Below, piece after piece: positions 21,091-32,648 of a stretch of 64,000 bases of DNA. Positions within the stretch are counted from its first letter, which is position 1, and each line of letters opens with the position of its first letter. The position numbers were made by a program, and so were the translations under genes. This stretch comes from Pseudomonas xantholysinigenes (GTDB lineage: Bacteria > Pseudomonadota > Gammaproteobacteria > Pseudomonadales > Pseudomonadaceae): positions 1,493,501-1,557,500 of the forward strand of contig NZ_CP077095.1 of the NCBI RefSeq assembly GCF_014268885.2, read 5' to 3'. The notes under the pieces are model-generated. The model had not been told where the DNA came from. It searched no databases and saw nothing but the letters and a program-made list of their open reading frames with translations.

Positions 21091-22221
21091 ATGAAGAAGT
21101 TGAAGGTTGTCACCGTCGTCGGCACCCGCCCGGAAATCATTCGCCTGTCGCGGGTGATGGTGGCCCTGGACCAGCACTGCGACCATGTGCTGGTGCACAC
21201 CGGCCAGAACTACGACTATGAGCTGAACGAGATCTTTTTCCAGGACCTCGGCATCCGCAAGCCGGATCACTTCCTCAATGCCGCCGGCGCCACCGGTGCC
21301 GAGACCATCGGCAACGTGATCATCGCGGTCGACAAGGTGCTGGCCGAGGTCGAGCCGGAAGCGTTGCTGGTGCTGGGCGACACCAACAGCTGCATGGCGG
21401 TGATCCCCGCCAAGCGCCGCAAGATCCCCACCTTCCACATGGAAGCCGGCAACCGCTGCTTCGACATGCGCGTGCCAGAGGAAATCAACCGACGCATCGT
21501 CGACCATACCGCTGACATCAACCTGACCTACAGCACCATCGCGCGCGACTACCTGCTGCGCGAAGGTTTGTCGCCGGACATGGTGATCAAGACCGGTAGC
21601 CCGATGTTCGAAGTGCTCAACCATTACCGGGCGTCCATCGACGGTTCCGATGTCCTGCAGCGCCTGGGCCTGGAAAAAGGTCGCTTCTTCGTGGTCAGCG
21701 CGCACCGCGAGGAGAACATCGACGCCGATCGCAACTTCCTCAAGCTGGTGGACGTGCTCAACACGGTAGCCGAGCAATACGACATGCCGGTGATCGTGTC
21801 GACCCATCCGCGTACGCAGAAGCGTGTCGATGCCCTGGGCGTCAAGTTCCACGCCAATGTGCGCTTGCTCAAGCCGCTGGGGTTCACCGACTACAACAAG
21901 TTGCAGCTCGAGTCCAAGGCGGTGTTGTCCGACAGTGGCACCATCAACGAAGAGTCGTCGATCCTCAATTTCCCTGCGCTTAACCTGCGCGAGGCCCATG
22001 AGCGGCCCGAGGGCATGGAGGAGGCCGCGGTGATGATGACTGGCCTGGAGGTGGAACGCGTGCTGCAAGGCCTGGCCCTGCTGGAAAGCCAACCGCGCGG
22101 TGAGACGCGTGGTCTGCGTCTGGTCGAGGACTACAGCATGCCGAATGTCTCGGAAAAGGTCGTGCGCATCATCCACAGCTACCGTGACTACGTGATGCGT
22201 ACGGTCTGGAGAAGGTACTGA
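21091..22221 (+). CDS. wbjD: UDP-GlcNAc-type 2-epimerase forming UDP-L-FucNAc (FnlC/WbjD/CapG)
   Basis: Third enzyme of UDP-L-FucNAc synthesis, a WecB-like 2-epimerase acting on UDP-L-PneNAc. It is 376 residues from ATG 21091, chosen because AAGGA at 21080-21084 is too close to ATG 21085. Landmarks are [45 protein letters not shown] and SAHREENID. The 23-base gap from wbjC and 6-base gap to the next gene indicate one operon. Confidence 0.92.
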   Translation: MKKLKVVTVVGTRPEIIRLSRVMVALDQHCDHVLVHTGQNYDYELNEIFFQDLGIRKPDHFLNAAGATGAETIGNVIIAVDKVLAEVEPEALLVLGDTNSCMAVIPAKRRKIPTFHMEAGNRCFDMRVPEEINRRIVDHTADINLTYSTIARDYLLREGLSPDMVIKTGSPMFEVLNHYRASIDGSDVLQRLGLEKGRFFVVSAHREENIDADRNFLKLVDVLNTVAEQYDMPVIVSTHPRTQKRVDALGVKFHANVRLLKPLGFTDYNKLQLESKAVLSDSGTINEESSILNFPALNLREAHERPEGMEEAAVMMTGLEVERVLQGLALLESQPRGETRGLRLVEDYSMPNVSEKVVRIIHSYRDYVMRTVWRRY

Positions 22222-22227
22222 TCGCCC

Positions 22228-23451
22228 ATGACTGTGCGCGTACTCCTGCTGACTCAATGGTTCGATCCCGAGCCGACTTTCAAGGGGATCGTTTTTGCCC
22301 GTGAGCTCGTGGCCCGAGGCTTCGATGTCGAAGTGGTGACGGGTTTCCCGAACTACCCTGGGGGCAAGGTTTACCCGGGATACAAGGTGAAATTGCTGCA
22401 GCGGGAGGTGATCGACGGCGTCAAGGTCACCCGTTTGCCGCTGTACCCCAGCCATGGGCAGAGTGGCATCGGCCGGGTCCTGAATTACGCCAGTTTTGCG
22501 GCAAGCAGTCTGTTGTATGGGTTGTTTGGCGCGCGTCGGCCGGATGTCATCTACGCCTATCACCCACCTTTGACGGTGGGTATGAGCGCGGCCTTCATCC
22601 GTCTGCTGCGCCGCGTCCCCGTGGTCTACGACATCCAGGACATGTGGCCCGATACCTTGCGCGCAACCGGCATGTTCTCCAATGAGAAGGCCTTGGCGCT
22701 GGTGGGGCGGATCTGTGATTGGGTCTATCGCCGCGTCGACCAGATTGTGGTGCTGTCGCCGGGGTTCCAGCGCCTGTTGATTGAGCGGGGGGTGCCGGCG
22801 GAAAAGATCGACGTCATCTACAACTGGTGCGCTGAAGACATGATCGGCGCTTCGCAAGCGCCCAGGCCTGCAGGTTTCCCGGACGAGGGCAGCTTTCGCG
22901 TGCTGTTTGCCGGCAACATGGGCAAGGCCCAGGCGCTGGATGCGGTGATCGATGCCGCCGAGCTGCTGAAGGCCCAGGCACTTGATATCACCTTGGTGAT
23001 GCTGGGTGGGGGCGTCGAGGTCGCGCGCTTGCAAGCGCTGGTGCGTGAACGTCAGCTGGACAACGTGGTGTTCCTGCCAGGCGTGCCGATGGCGCAAGTC
23101 GGGGCTTATCTGGCCAACGCCGATGCGCTGATGGTGCACCTGAAGCGCGATCCCTTGTTCCGCATCACCATTCCGTCCAAGACCCAGGCGTACATGGCCG
23201 CCGGCAAGCCTTTGCTGATGGCCGTCGATGGCGATGCGGCGGACCTGGTGCATCGTTCCGACTGTGGAGTGGTCGCCGAGTGGGAGAACCCGCAATCACT
23301 GGCTGATGCCATGGTCGCGCTGGCGAGCCTGGATGCCGATGCGCGCCAGCAAATGGGGCAGAGGGGCAAGCGCTACTACCAGGAGCATCTATCGTTGAAG
23401 GTTGGCGTGGAGCGTTTTGGCCAGCATTTCCGGCGGCTTGGCGAGAAATAG
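22228..23451 (+). CDS. wbuB: WbuB-family glycosyltransferase, probable L-FucNAc transferase
   Basis: A 407-residue GT4 enzyme with the WbuB-type opening VLLLTQWFDPEPTFKG, then TGFPNYPGGKVYPGY, VVYDIQDMWPDTLRATG and a C-terminal donor-binding part (VLFAGNMGKAQALDAVIDAA). In E. coli O26 and similar clusters, wbuB accompanies fnlABC and is thought to transfer FucNAc. The same arrangement here, six bases after wbjD, supports that role. It would act on the undecaprenyl-linked acceptor at the cytoplasmic face. Confidence 0.85.
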   Translation: MTVRVLLLTQWFDPEPTFKGIVFARELVARGFDVEVVTGFPNYPGGKVYPGYKVKLLQREVIDGVKVTRLPLYPSHGQSGIGRVLNYASFAASSLLYGLFGARRPDVIYAYHPPLTVGMSAAFIRLLRRVPVVYDIQDMWPDTLRATGMFSNEKALALVGRICDWVYRRVDQIVVLSPGFQRLLIERGVPAEKIDVIYNWCAEDMIGASQAPRPAGFPDEGSFRVLFAGNMGKAQALDAVIDAAELLKAQALDITLVMLGGGVEVARLQALVRERQLDNVVFLPGVPMAQVGAYLANADALMVHLKRDPLFRITIPSKTQAYMAAGKPLLMAVDGDAADLVHRSDCGVVAEWENPQSLADAMVALASLDADARQQMGQRGKRYYQEHLSLKVGVERFGQHFRRLGEK

Positions 23452-23494
23452 CCGGTACTTGGCCCTGAACCCTCAACTTTTCTTAGGAATCCCC

Positions 23495-24091
23495 ATGTTG
23501 AAGCGATTGTTTGATGTAGTGGCTGCCGGCCTGGGATTGCTGGTCTTGTCGCCGGTGATCGCCGTCGTGGCGCTGCTGATTCGCCGTCGATTAGGCTCGC
23601 CGGTGCTGTTCCGGCAGGTGCGTCCCGGGCTCGATGGCAAGCCTTTCGAAATGGTGAAGTTTCGCACCATGCGTGATGCCCTGGATGCCCAGGGTAATCC
23701 CTTGCCGGATGACCAGCGCATGACGCCGTTCGGTGCGTTCCTGCGTTCGAGCAGCCTCGATGAGCTGCCGGAGCTATGGAACGTGGTCAAGGGGGACATG
23801 AGCCTGGTAGGGCCGCGGCCGCTGTTGATGGAGTATGTGCCGCTTTACGATGCCACGCAGGTGCGTCGCCATGAGGTGCGTCCCGGTGTCACCGGCTGGG
23901 CGCAGATCAACGGGCGCAACGCGCTGAGCTGGGAAGAGAAGTTCAAGCTGGATGTGTGGTACGTCGATAACCGTTCGTTCTGGCTTGACCTGAAGATTCT
24001 CTTCCTGACGGTTAAAAAGGTCCTGGTGCGCGACGGTATCAGTGGCGAAGGTGAGGTGACCATGTCCAAGTTCACCGGGTCGGACAAATGA
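23495..24091 (+). CDS. PglC-like phosphoglycosyl transferase (initiating enzyme)
   Basis: A 198-residue monotopic sugar-phosphate transferase that puts the first sugar phosphate on undecaprenyl phosphate. It has the short N-terminal re-entrant hydrophobic helix (LFDVVAAGLGLLVLSP), FEMVKFRTMRD, the catalytic Asp-Glu dyad in SSLDELPELWNV and SLVGPRPLLMEY. Its size matches the minimal PglC type, not the long WbaP type. It is followed by PglD-like and PglE-like genes, so its donor is probably a UDP-2,4-diacetamido-trideoxy sugar (UDP-diNAcBac or an isomer). Start ATG 23495 follows TTAGGAATCCCC. It overlaps the next gene (ATGA). Confidence 0.87.
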   Translation: MLKRLFDVVAAGLGLLVLSPVIAVVALLIRRRLGSPVLFRQVRPGLDGKPFEMVKFRTMRDALDAQGNPLPDDQRMTPFGAFLRSSSLDELPELWNVVKGDMSLVGPRPLLMEYVPLYDATQVRRHEVRPGVTGWAQINGRNALSWEEKFKLDVWYVDNRSFWLDLKILFLTVKKVLVRDGISGEGEVTMSKFTGSDK

Positions 24092-24708
24092 CGCGCCTGG
24101 CGATCCTGGGTGCCAGTGGTCACGGCAAGGTCGTTGCGGATGCCGCGCAGCTCAGCGGCTGGAGCAGTATCGAATTTTATGATGATGCCTGGCCGCAGCG
24201 CACCGTCAATGGCGTCTGGCCGATCGTGGGTGACAGCCAGCAACTGCTGGCGAGTGCGCCGCAGTTCGACGGTGTTGTGGTTGCCATCGGCAATAACGCC
24301 GTGCGCCGGGAAAAGCTGGCCCAGCTCAAGAGTGCCGGTGCGCGCCTCGCAACGATCATTCATCCAACGGCCGTGGTCAGCCAGCACGCCAGCATTGGCG
24401 CGGGCAGCGTGCTGTGCGCCGCGGCGGTGGTCAATCCATTCTGCGAGGTGGGCGAGGGCGCGATACTCAACACAGCGTGTAGTGTCGATCATGACTGTCG
24501 GCTGGGGTGTTTCGTGCATGTCAGCCCTGGCGCGAGATTGGCCGGTGCCGTGACCGTGGGTGATGAAAGCTGGATTGGCATTGGTGCCTGTGTGCGCCAG
24601 CAAATCCAGATCGGTGCGCGGGTGATGGTCGCCGCAGGCGCGGCAGTGGTCAGTGATATCTCTGATAACATGACGGTCGCCGGTGTCCCCGCGCGCGCTC
24701 GTCAGTAA
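24088..24708 (+). CDS. PglD/NeuD-family sugar N-acetyltransferase
   Basis: A 206-residue acetyltransferase with an N-terminal Rossmann-like UDP-sugar-binding domain (LAILGASGHGKVVADAA) and a C-terminal left-handed beta-helix. The catalytic-type histidine lies in CSVDHDCRLGCFVHVSPGA. The family acetylates the 4-amino group of UDP-4-amino sugars with acetyl-CoA. Neighbours are the PglC-like enzyme upstream (ATGA overlap) and the PglE-like aminotransferase downstream, so the three form a diacetamido-sugar module with WbpM supplying the 4-keto precursor. Confidence 0.88.
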   Translation: MTRLAILGASGHGKVVADAAQLSGWSSIEFYDDAWPQRTVNGVWPIVGDSQQLLASAPQFDGVVVAIGNNAVRREKLAQLKSAGARLATIIHPTAVVSQHASIGAGSVLCAAAVVNPFCEVGEGAILNTACSVDHDCRLGCFVHVSPGARLAGAVTVGDESWIGIGACVRQQIQIGARVMVAAGAAVVSDISDNMTVAGVPARARQ

Positions 24709-24784
24709 GTAAAGGGTATTGAGGCAGGATGCATCAAGCCTAGTGACGTTCTCGACAACAACTTCTGGATAGCAGGTACAAACT

Positions 24785-25963
24785 GTGTTGAATACTTCTT
24801 TTTCTCCTTGGCCTTCGTTCAGTGAAGAAGAGGCTGAGGCAGTCCGTAACGTGTTGCTTTCCAACAAGGTCAACTACTGGACTGGCCAGGAGTGTCGTGA
24901 GTTCGAGAAGGAGTTTGCCGCGTGGGCAGGGACCGACTACGCCATTGCCCTGGCCAACGGTACCGTGGCCTTGGACTTGGCTCTGAAGGCCCTCGGTATT
25001 GGTGAAGGCGACGAAGTCATCGTGACTCCGCGCACCTTCCTGGCCTCGGTGTCGAGTATTGTCAACGCGGGTGCCATCCCGGTGTTTGCCGAGGTGGACC
25101 CTGACTCCCAGAACATTACGGCTGCCACCATCGAGCAGGTGATGACGCCCCGCACGCGTGGGGTTATCTGCGTGCACCTGGCGGGTTGGCCATGCGATAT
25201 GGACCCGATCATGGCATTGGCCGAGCGCCATGACCTGAAGATCATCGAAGACTGTGCCCAGGCGCATGGCGCAACCTATAAAGGGCGCCCGGTCGGCTCG
25301 ATCGGTCATGTAGGGGCATGGTCGTTCTGCCAGGACAAGATCATGACCACTGGCGGCGAAGGTGGCATGGTCACCACCAGCGATAAACAGCTGTGGGCCG
25401 ATATGTGGGCCTACAAGGATCATGGCAAAAGCTGGGAGGCGGTTTACCAGCGTGATCATGCGCCGGGTTTCCGGTGGCTGCATGAGAGCTTTGGCACCAA
25501 TTGGCGCATGCTTGAGATGCAAGGTGTGATTGGTCGCATCCAGCTGCGTCGCATGCCGGACTGGCATACGGCACGCCTGGGTAATGCCCAGGCGATCTGG
25601 GCATGCGCACGGCAGCAGCCGGGCTTGCGAGTGCCTGAAATCGCCGAAGATATCGTCCATGCTGGCTACAAGTGTTACGTCTTCATCGAGCCGCAAGCGC
25701 TGGCGGACGGCTGGTCGCGTGACCGAGTCATCAACGAGATCGTGGCGCGCGGCGTACCCTGCTATGCGGGTTCCTGCTCCGAGGTCTACCTCGAAAAGGC
25801 CTTCGAGGGCACGGGCTGGCGTCCGCAGCAACCGCTGGCGGTAGCTCGCCAGCTGGGTGAGACCAGCATGATGTTCCTCGTGCATCCGACATTGACCGCA
25901 GCTGAGATCGACAAGAGCTGCGCCGTGCTGCGCGAGGTCATGGCCTTGGCCACGCAAGGTTAG
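24785..25963 (+). CDS. PglE-like UDP-4-keto-sugar aminotransferase
   Basis: A 392-residue DegT/DnrJ/EryC1 PLP enzyme. Landmarks are NGTVALDLALKALGIG, GDEVIVTPRTFLAS, VHLAGWPCDMDPIM and IIEDCAQAHGA, and the PLP lysine K185 in FCQDKIMTTGGEGG. It likely converts UDP-2-acetamido-4-keto-2,4,6-trideoxyglucose (made by WbpM) to the 4-amino sugar, the substrate of the adjacent acetyltransferase. The start is GTG 24785 after AGCAGGTACAAACT; a TTG follows in frame, so the start is tentative. It is distinct from the WecE-like enzyme at 14 kb, which should use a dTDP substrate. Confidence 0.87.
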   Translation: MLNTSFSPWPSFSEEEAEAVRNVLLSNKVNYWTGQECREFEKEFAAWAGTDYAIALANGTVALDLALKALGIGEGDEVIVTPRTFLASVSSIVNAGAIPVFAEVDPDSQNITAATIEQVMTPRTRGVICVHLAGWPCDMDPIMALAERHDLKIIEDCAQAHGATYKGRPVGSIGHVGAWSFCQDKIMTTGGEGGMVTTSDKQLWADMWAYKDHGKSWEAVYQRDHAPGFRWLHESFGTNWRMLEMQGVIGRIQLRRMPDWHTARLGNAQAIWACARQQPGLRVPEIAEDIVHAGYKCYVFIEPQALADGWSRDRVINEIVARGVPCYAGSCSEVYLEKAFEGTGWRPQQPLAVARQLGETSMMFLVHPTLTAAEIDKSCAVLREVMALATQG

Positions 25964-26071
25964 TCGTGCGGATGTGGGCTCGGTACGGTCGTACTGGGTT
26001 AGAGGTGGGGGAAGTGATCGGTGGGGTTGCCTTTGGTGGGACCCGCCGATCATGTCAAGGATGGATCAGAG

Positions 26072-27082
26072 ATGATGCAATGGTGGTTGGCACCGCTGGT
26101 GGTATTGGTTTCTTTGTTGTTGACAGCGAGCCTGCGCCATTATGCGTTGGCCAGAAGCCTGGTCGATGTCCCCGGTCCCCGTCGCTCGCACGCGGTGCCG
26201 ACGCCGCGTGGCGGTGGGATGGCGATCGTCGTGTCGTTCCTTTCGGTAATCGTGCTGCTGGCCGGTGCCGAAATGCTCAACGCCCCAATGTTGTTTGCCT
26301 TGCTGGGCGGTGGCGGCTTGGTCGCGGTGATCGGTTTTATCGATGACCACCGGCATGTCCCGGTGCGCTGGCGGCTGGCGGGGCATTTTGTCGCCGCGGC
26401 CTGGGGGCTTTACTGGGTTGGCGGGGTACCGCCGCTGGTGATGTTCGGCACCCAGGTGAGCCTGGGTTGGGTGGGAGCTGTCATTGCCTTGCTTTATCTG
26501 GTCTGGCTGCTCAACCTCTACAACTTCATGGACGGCATTGACGGCATCGCGGGCATCGAGGCCGTGAGCGTCTGCATGGGTGCTTGCCTGATCTACTGGA
26601 TCGGTGAGGGTGAGCACCTGATGGTGTTTCCCCTGGCACTGATGTTGGCCGTTCTCGGTTTCCTTTACTGGAATTTCCCTTCGGCGAAGATCTTCATGGG
26701 CGATGCCGGCAGTGGCTTCCTGGGATTGGTCCTGGGGTTGCTGTCGTTGCACGCCGGCTGGGAGTCATCACAGCTGTTCTGGTGCTGGTTGATCCTGCTC
26801 GGGGTCTTCGTGGTGGATGCGACTTATACGCTCATTCGCCGCCTGTTGAGGGGCGTGAAAGTTTATGAAGCGCACCGCAGCCACACCTACCAGTTGGCTT
26901 CGCGGCGGGCGGGAACGCACTTGCCGGTCACTATTGCCGTGCTGCTGATCAATGTCTTCTGGTTGTTGCCAGTGGCGGCGTGCGTCATGCTGTTCGATAT
27001 TGATGGGGTCGTTGGCCTGCTGGTCGCCTACGTGCCGTTGCTCGCATTGGCTGTGGCCTATAATGCGGGCGGTGATGCGTAG
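26072..27082 (+). CDS. wbpL: WbpL/WecA-like polyprenyl-phosphate GlcNAc-type transferase
   Basis: A 336-residue multi-pass enzyme of the MraY/WecA superfamily. Motifs are AVPTPRGGGMAI, VIGFIDDHRHVP (Asp-Asp Mg site), NLYNFMDGIDGIAG, IFMGDAGSGFLG and HRSHTYQLASRR. In P. aeruginosa, WbpL starts both O-specific and common polysaccharide synthesis with FucNAc or GlcNAc type donors. A different initiating enzyme (PglC-like) is encoded 2 kb upstream, so this one may serve the ABC-exported polymer of the next block; that is inference. ATG 26072 or 26075 is the likely start, after AAGGATGGATCAGAG. Confidence 0.9.
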   Translation: MMQWWLAPLVVLVSLLLTASLRHYALARSLVDVPGPRRSHAVPTPRGGGMAIVVSFLSVIVLLAGAEMLNAPMLFALLGGGGLVAVIGFIDDHRHVPVRWRLAGHFVAAAWGLYWVGGVPPLVMFGTQVSLGWVGAVIALLYLVWLLNLYNFMDGIDGIAGIEAVSVCMGACLIYWIGEGEHLMVFPLALMLAVLGFLYWNFPSAKIFMGDAGSGFLGLVLGLLSLHAGWESSQLFWCWLILLGVFVVDATYTLIRRLLRGVKVYEAHRSHTYQLASRRAGTHLPVTIAVLLINVFWLLPVAACVMLFDIDGVVGLLVAYVPLLALAVAYNAGGDA

Positions 27083-27137
27083 CGTTCGGTAGGAAGCCGG
27101 ATGAATACCTGGCGCTTGAACAACAGAAGTTTCGCAG

Positions 27138-29162
<2,025 letters not shown>

Positions 29163-29223
29163 TTGTAGCGCGCGCATTGATCGCGAGTGGGCGCGCCATC
29201 CTGGCGATTCGCCGAAATACCCT

Positions 29224-29270
29224 AACGGCACCCGTAGGTGCCGTTTCCTGACACGACCGTTCGGTCGTGT
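29224..29270 (+). terminator. Double hairpin after wbpM
   Basis: Two perfect hairpins in tandem: AACGGCACC-CGTA-GGTGCCGTT (29224-29245, followed by a T) and ACACGACC-GTTC-GGTCGTGT (29251-29270). They end the wbpM transcription unit and separate the two glycan blocks. Confidence 0.7.
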
Positions 29271-29723
29271 ATCCCCTTCCGAGCTTGTTTGCAGCGCTAC
29301 CAGAGCCTGCTGCGGGCTCGGCCTTCTCGCGATACAGCCATTGGTCGTACTGCCCGAGCACTCCTGCCGGCCTGTAGGGGGCATGTGCTTTTTAGGTCAT
29401 GACCGTTTGGCGGATTTCTCGGTGCTTCCGACGAAAGTTAATTGACTTTCATTTTTTGTATTTTCTTTGTTTTCGTGAGTGATGGCAGCGTCTTTCCTGC
29501 ACATTGAAGAATTTTTTCCAATGAAAGAACGTGACCAAGATTTCACAAATATAAGATTTTTCTTACGAAAACTTCAGAAAACTCCGCGCTCGTGTTACCC
29601 TTTCCGGCGTTTTTTTGCAATGGCTTTTTGATAGCACTTTCAGTTTTCAGCGCCCCGCTTCGGTGGGTGTCATTCAGGGATGGAAGATTTGTGGCGGTGC
29701 TATTTCAGCCTCCCGGCGTCGAT
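29271..29723. other. Long AT-rich upstream region before the second glycan block
   Basis: About 450 bases with no supported gene. From roughly 29430 to 29590 the sequence is markedly AT-rich for this genome (runs such as TTTCATTTTTTGTATTTTC and ATATAAGATTTTTCTTACG). That fits a promoter or silencer-bound region (H-NS/MvaT-type proteins favour such DNA) upstream of the GT2-rml operon. Frames opening at GTG 29592 lack a ribosome binding site. Confidence 0.5.
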
Positions 29724-30689
29724 ATGCCAGGCAATTTGGCATTTTCTCGAGAGCTCAGCCTCCCGGGATCGTCTCGTGTCGCCATTCTCATGTGCACCTA
29801 CTTCGGTGCTGAGTTCCTCGCTCAGCAGCTCGACTCGTTCGAGCGGCAGGATTATCGCAACTGGACGCTGCATGTTTCCGACGATGGCTCCCAGGATGCT
29901 ACGCACTTGGTGCTGGAGGAATATGTCCGGCAGTGGGGGGCGCCTCGAATCCGTGTGGTCGATGGGCCAAGGGCGGGTTTTGCACGTAACTTCCTGACGT
30001 TGACCTGCCGTGCCGATATCGAGGCGGACTACTTTGCCTGGTCTGATCAGGACGATATCTGGAGCGCCGAAAAGCTGCAGGTGGCGGTCGACTGGCTGGA
30101 TGGCATTCCTCGAGAGGTGCCTGCGCTCTACTGCGGGCGCACCCAGATCATTTGCGAAGAGGGAGAGCCCCGCGGGCTGTCACCGCACTTTTCGCTCCCG
30201 CCACATTTCAAGAACGCCCTGGTGCAGAGCATTGGCGGCGGCAACACCATGGTGTTCAACCAGGCTGCGCGTGCGCTGATCGTGGAGGCGGGTGGCAGTC
30301 TGGCTGTGCCGGCCCATGATTGGTGGTGCTACCAGTTGGTCACCGGGGCGGGAGGTATCGTGCATTACGATCCCCAGCCGCGTGTGTTCTATCGCCAGCA
30401 CGGCAAGAACGTGATTGGCAGCAATACGGGCTGGTGTGCGCGCCTGCGGCGCTTGGGCATGGTTTTCCAGGGGCGTTTCTATGAGTGGAATGCCCAGAAT
30501 ATCCAGGCCCTTGAATCGATGAGCCATCGCCTGAGCAAGGACCACCGCAAGACCCTCGAGCTGTTCAAGACCGCACGCAAACGCAGCCTTCCTGGCCGGG
30601 TGGTCTACCTCTTCAAGGCCGGACTGCACAGGCAGACGTTCCTTGGCAACCTTGGCTTGCTTCTCGCGACACTACTGAAAAAGATCTGA
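29724..30689 (+). CDS. GT2 glycosyltransferase, rhamnosyltransferase-like
   Basis: A 321-residue GT-A fold enzyme from ATG 29724. It begins near [20 protein letters not shown] and has [11 protein letters not shown] (nucleotide-binding Asp pair) and [13 protein letters not shown] (DxD metal site), a pattern common in rhamnosyltransferases of O-antigen clusters. It is followed after four bases by rmlB, which supports dTDP-rhamnose as donor, though this is inference. In-frame GTG codons at 29592 and 29691 could extend it; no start has a good ribosome binding site, so the N-terminus is uncertain. C-terminal helices are basic and amphipathic, consistent with membrane association. Confidence 0.8.
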   Translation: MPGNLAFSRELSLPGSSRVAILMCTYFGAEFLAQQLDSFERQDYRNWTLHVSDDGSQDATHLVLEEYVRQWGAPRIRVVDGPRAGFARNFLTLTCRADIEADYFAWSDQDDIWSAEKLQVAVDWLDGIPREVPALYCGRTQIICEEGEPRGLSPHFSLPPHFKNALVQSIGGGNTMVFNQAARALIVEAGGSLAVPAHDWWCYQLVTGAGGIVHYDPQPRVFYRQHGKNVIGSNTGWCARLRRLGMVFQGRFYEWNAQNIQALESMSHRLSKDHRKTLELFKTARKRSLPGRVVYLFKAGLHRQTFLGNLGLLLATLLKKI

Positions 30690-30693
30690 ACAC

Positions 30694-31764
30694 ATGACTA
30701 TTCTGGTAACGGGTGGCGCTGGTTTTATCGGTGCCAACTTTGTGCTCGACTGGGTTGCCCAGTCCGATGAGACCCTCATCAACCTGGACAAGCTGACCTA
30801 CGCCGGCAACCTGGAAAACCTTGCCAGCCTGCAGGGCAATGAGCGGCATGTCTTCGTGCGCGGCGACATTGCCGATGGCGAGTTGCTGCAGGCGTTGCTG
30901 AGCGAGCATCGCCCGCGGGCGGTCGTCAACTTCGCGGCCGAATCCCATGTCGATCGCTCCATCCATGGCCCGGAAGATTTCATCCAGACCAACATTGTCG
31001 GGACATTCCGCCTGCTTGAGGCGGTGCGTGCCTACTGGAATGGGTTGGAAGGCCAGGCCAAGGAAAAGTTCCGTTTCCTGCATGTCTCGACCGACGAAGT
31101 GTATGGTTCGCTGGCCAGCGAGGCTCCGGCGTTCACCGAAAAGCACCAGTACGAGCCGAACAGCCCGTATTCGGCGAGCAAGGCTGCCAGCGATCACCTG
31201 GTCCGGGCCTACCATCACACCTATGGCCTGCCGGTGCTGACCACGAACTGCTCGAACAACTATGGCCCCTACCACTTCCCGGAAAAGCTCATCCCGCTGA
31301 TGATCGTCAATGCCCTGGCGGGCAAGGCGTTGCCGGTGTATGGCGACGGCCAGCAGATTCGCGACTGGCTGTACGTGAAGGACCACTGCAGTGCAATTCG
31401 CCGCGTGCTCGAGGCCGGCGTGGTCGGTGAGGTGTACAACGTCGGCGGCTGGAATGAAAAGCCCAACCTGGAGATTGTCGAGCGCGTCTGCGCCCTGCTG
31501 GACGAATTGCGCCCGCGCGCCGACGGCAAGGGGTATGCCGAGCAAGTCACCTATGTCACCGATCGTCCTGGCCATGACCGCCGCTACGCCATCGATGCGC
31601 GCAAGCTCGAGCGCGACCTGGGTTGGACGCCGGCTGAAACCTTCGAGACCGGCATCCGCAAGACGGTCGAGTGGTACCTGGACAACCAGGACTGGGTCGA
31701 AAGCGTGCAGTCCGGCCATTACCGCGAGTGGGTCGAAAAGAACTACGCCGAGCGCAGCGCATGA
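30694..31764 (+). CDS. rmlB: dTDP-glucose 4,6-dehydratase
   Basis: Second step of dTDP-L-rhamnose synthesis: NAD-dependent dehydration of dTDP-glucose to the 4-keto-6-deoxy sugar. It has 356 residues, [25 protein letters not shown], the catalytic [12 protein letters not shown] and [14 protein letters not shown]. Its product is the branch point to rhamnose (RmlC, RmlD) and probably to Fuc4N (the WecE-like enzyme at 14 kb). It starts the tightly overlapping rmlB-rmlD-rmlA-rmlC set (ATGA overlap with rmlD). Confidence 0.97.
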   Translation: MTILVTGGAGFIGANFVLDWVAQSDETLINLDKLTYAGNLENLASLQGNERHVFVRGDIADGELLQALLSEHRPRAVVNFAAESHVDRSIHGPEDFIQTNIVGTFRLLEAVRAYWNGLEGQAKEKFRFLHVSTDEVYGSLASEAPAFTEKHQYEPNSPYSASKAASDHLVRAYHHTYGLPVLTTNCSNNYGPYHFPEKLIPLMIVNALAGKALPVYGDGQQIRDWLYVKDHCSAIRRVLEAGVVGEVYNVGGWNEKPNLEIVERVCALLDELRPRADGKGYAEQVTYVTDRPGHDRRYAIDARKLERDLGWTPAETFETGIRKTVEWYLDNQDWVESVQSGHYREWVEKNYAERSA

Positions 31765-32648
31765 AGATTCTGTTGCTGGGCAAGAATGGCCAGGTGGGCT
31801 GGGAGCTGCAGCGCAGCCTCGCGCCGCTGGGCGAGCTGGTGGCGCTGGATTCACGGCAAGGCAACCTGGCAGACCTGCAGGGCCTGGCCGAGACGCTGGC
31901 ACGCCATGCGCCTGACGTCATCGTCAATGCCGCGGCTTATACCGCGGTGGACAAGGCCGAGTCAGAACCCCAGCAGGCACAGCTAATCAATGCCGAGGCG
32001 CCGCGGGTGCTGGCCGAGTTTGCCGCGCGCAACAGCGCGCTGCTGGTGCATTACTCGACTGACTACGTGTTTCCTGGTCACGGTGATACACCTTGGCGCG
32101 AAGGCGATGATGTCGCGCCGCTGAACGTCTATGGCCAGAGCAAGCTCGCCGGAGAACAGGCTATTCAGGCCGCCGGCTGCCAGCACCTGATCTTGCGCAC
32201 CTGCTGGGTCTATGCCGCGCGTGGCAACAACTTCGCCAAGACCATGCTGCGCCTGGCCAGTGAGCGCGACACCCTGGGGGTGATCGACGACCAGTTCGGC
32301 GCTCCCACCGGTGCCGAGCTGATCGCCGACGTCACGGCCCATGCCATTGTCGCGACTCGGCGTGATCCAGCCTTGTCCGGGCTATACCACCTCGCCGCCG
32401 GTGGCGAGACCAGTTGGTGTGGTTACGCCCGCTTCGTCCTCGAGCAGGCCGCCGCCGCTGGCGTCAAGCTGAAAGTCTCGGCCAAGGCCATCAACGCCTT
32501 GAGCACCGATGCCTACCCGACACCTGCCAAGCGCCCGGCGAACTCCCGCCTGAATACTGAAAAACTGCAGAAGGCCTTCTTGCTGAACCTCCCCGCCTGG
32601 CAACACGGGGTAGCACGGATGCTGACGGAAATTATCGAGAAGCAATGA
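31761..32648 (+). CDS. rmlD: dTDP-4-dehydrorhamnose reductase
   Basis: Last step of dTDP-L-rhamnose synthesis. It is 295 residues from ATG 31761, which overlaps the rmlB stop. It has [42 protein letters not shown] and [11 protein letters not shown] (catalytic Tyr/Lys). An upstream in-frame GTG at 31671 is inside rmlB and was rejected. It overlaps rmlA by four bases. Confidence 0.96.
   Translation: MKILLLGKNGQVGWELQRSLAPLGELVALDSRQGNLADLQGLAETLARHAPDVIVNAAAYTAVDKAESEPQQAQLINAEAPRVLAEFAARNSALLVHYSTDYVFPGHGDTPWREGDDVAPLNVYGQSKLAGEQAIQAAGCQHLILRTCWVYAARGNNFAKTMLRLASERDTLGVIDDQFGAPTGAELIADVTAHAIVATRRDPALSGLYHLAAGGETSWCGYARFVLEQAAAAGVKLKVSAKAINALSTDAYPTPAKRPANSRLNTEKLQKAFLLNLPAWQHGVARMLTEIIEKQ

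Noticed and set aside
21043..23295. 750-codon minus-strand frame opposite wbjD and wbuB
   Set aside because: Antisense shadow; its His/Gln-rich composition is typical of reversed GC-rich coding DNA.
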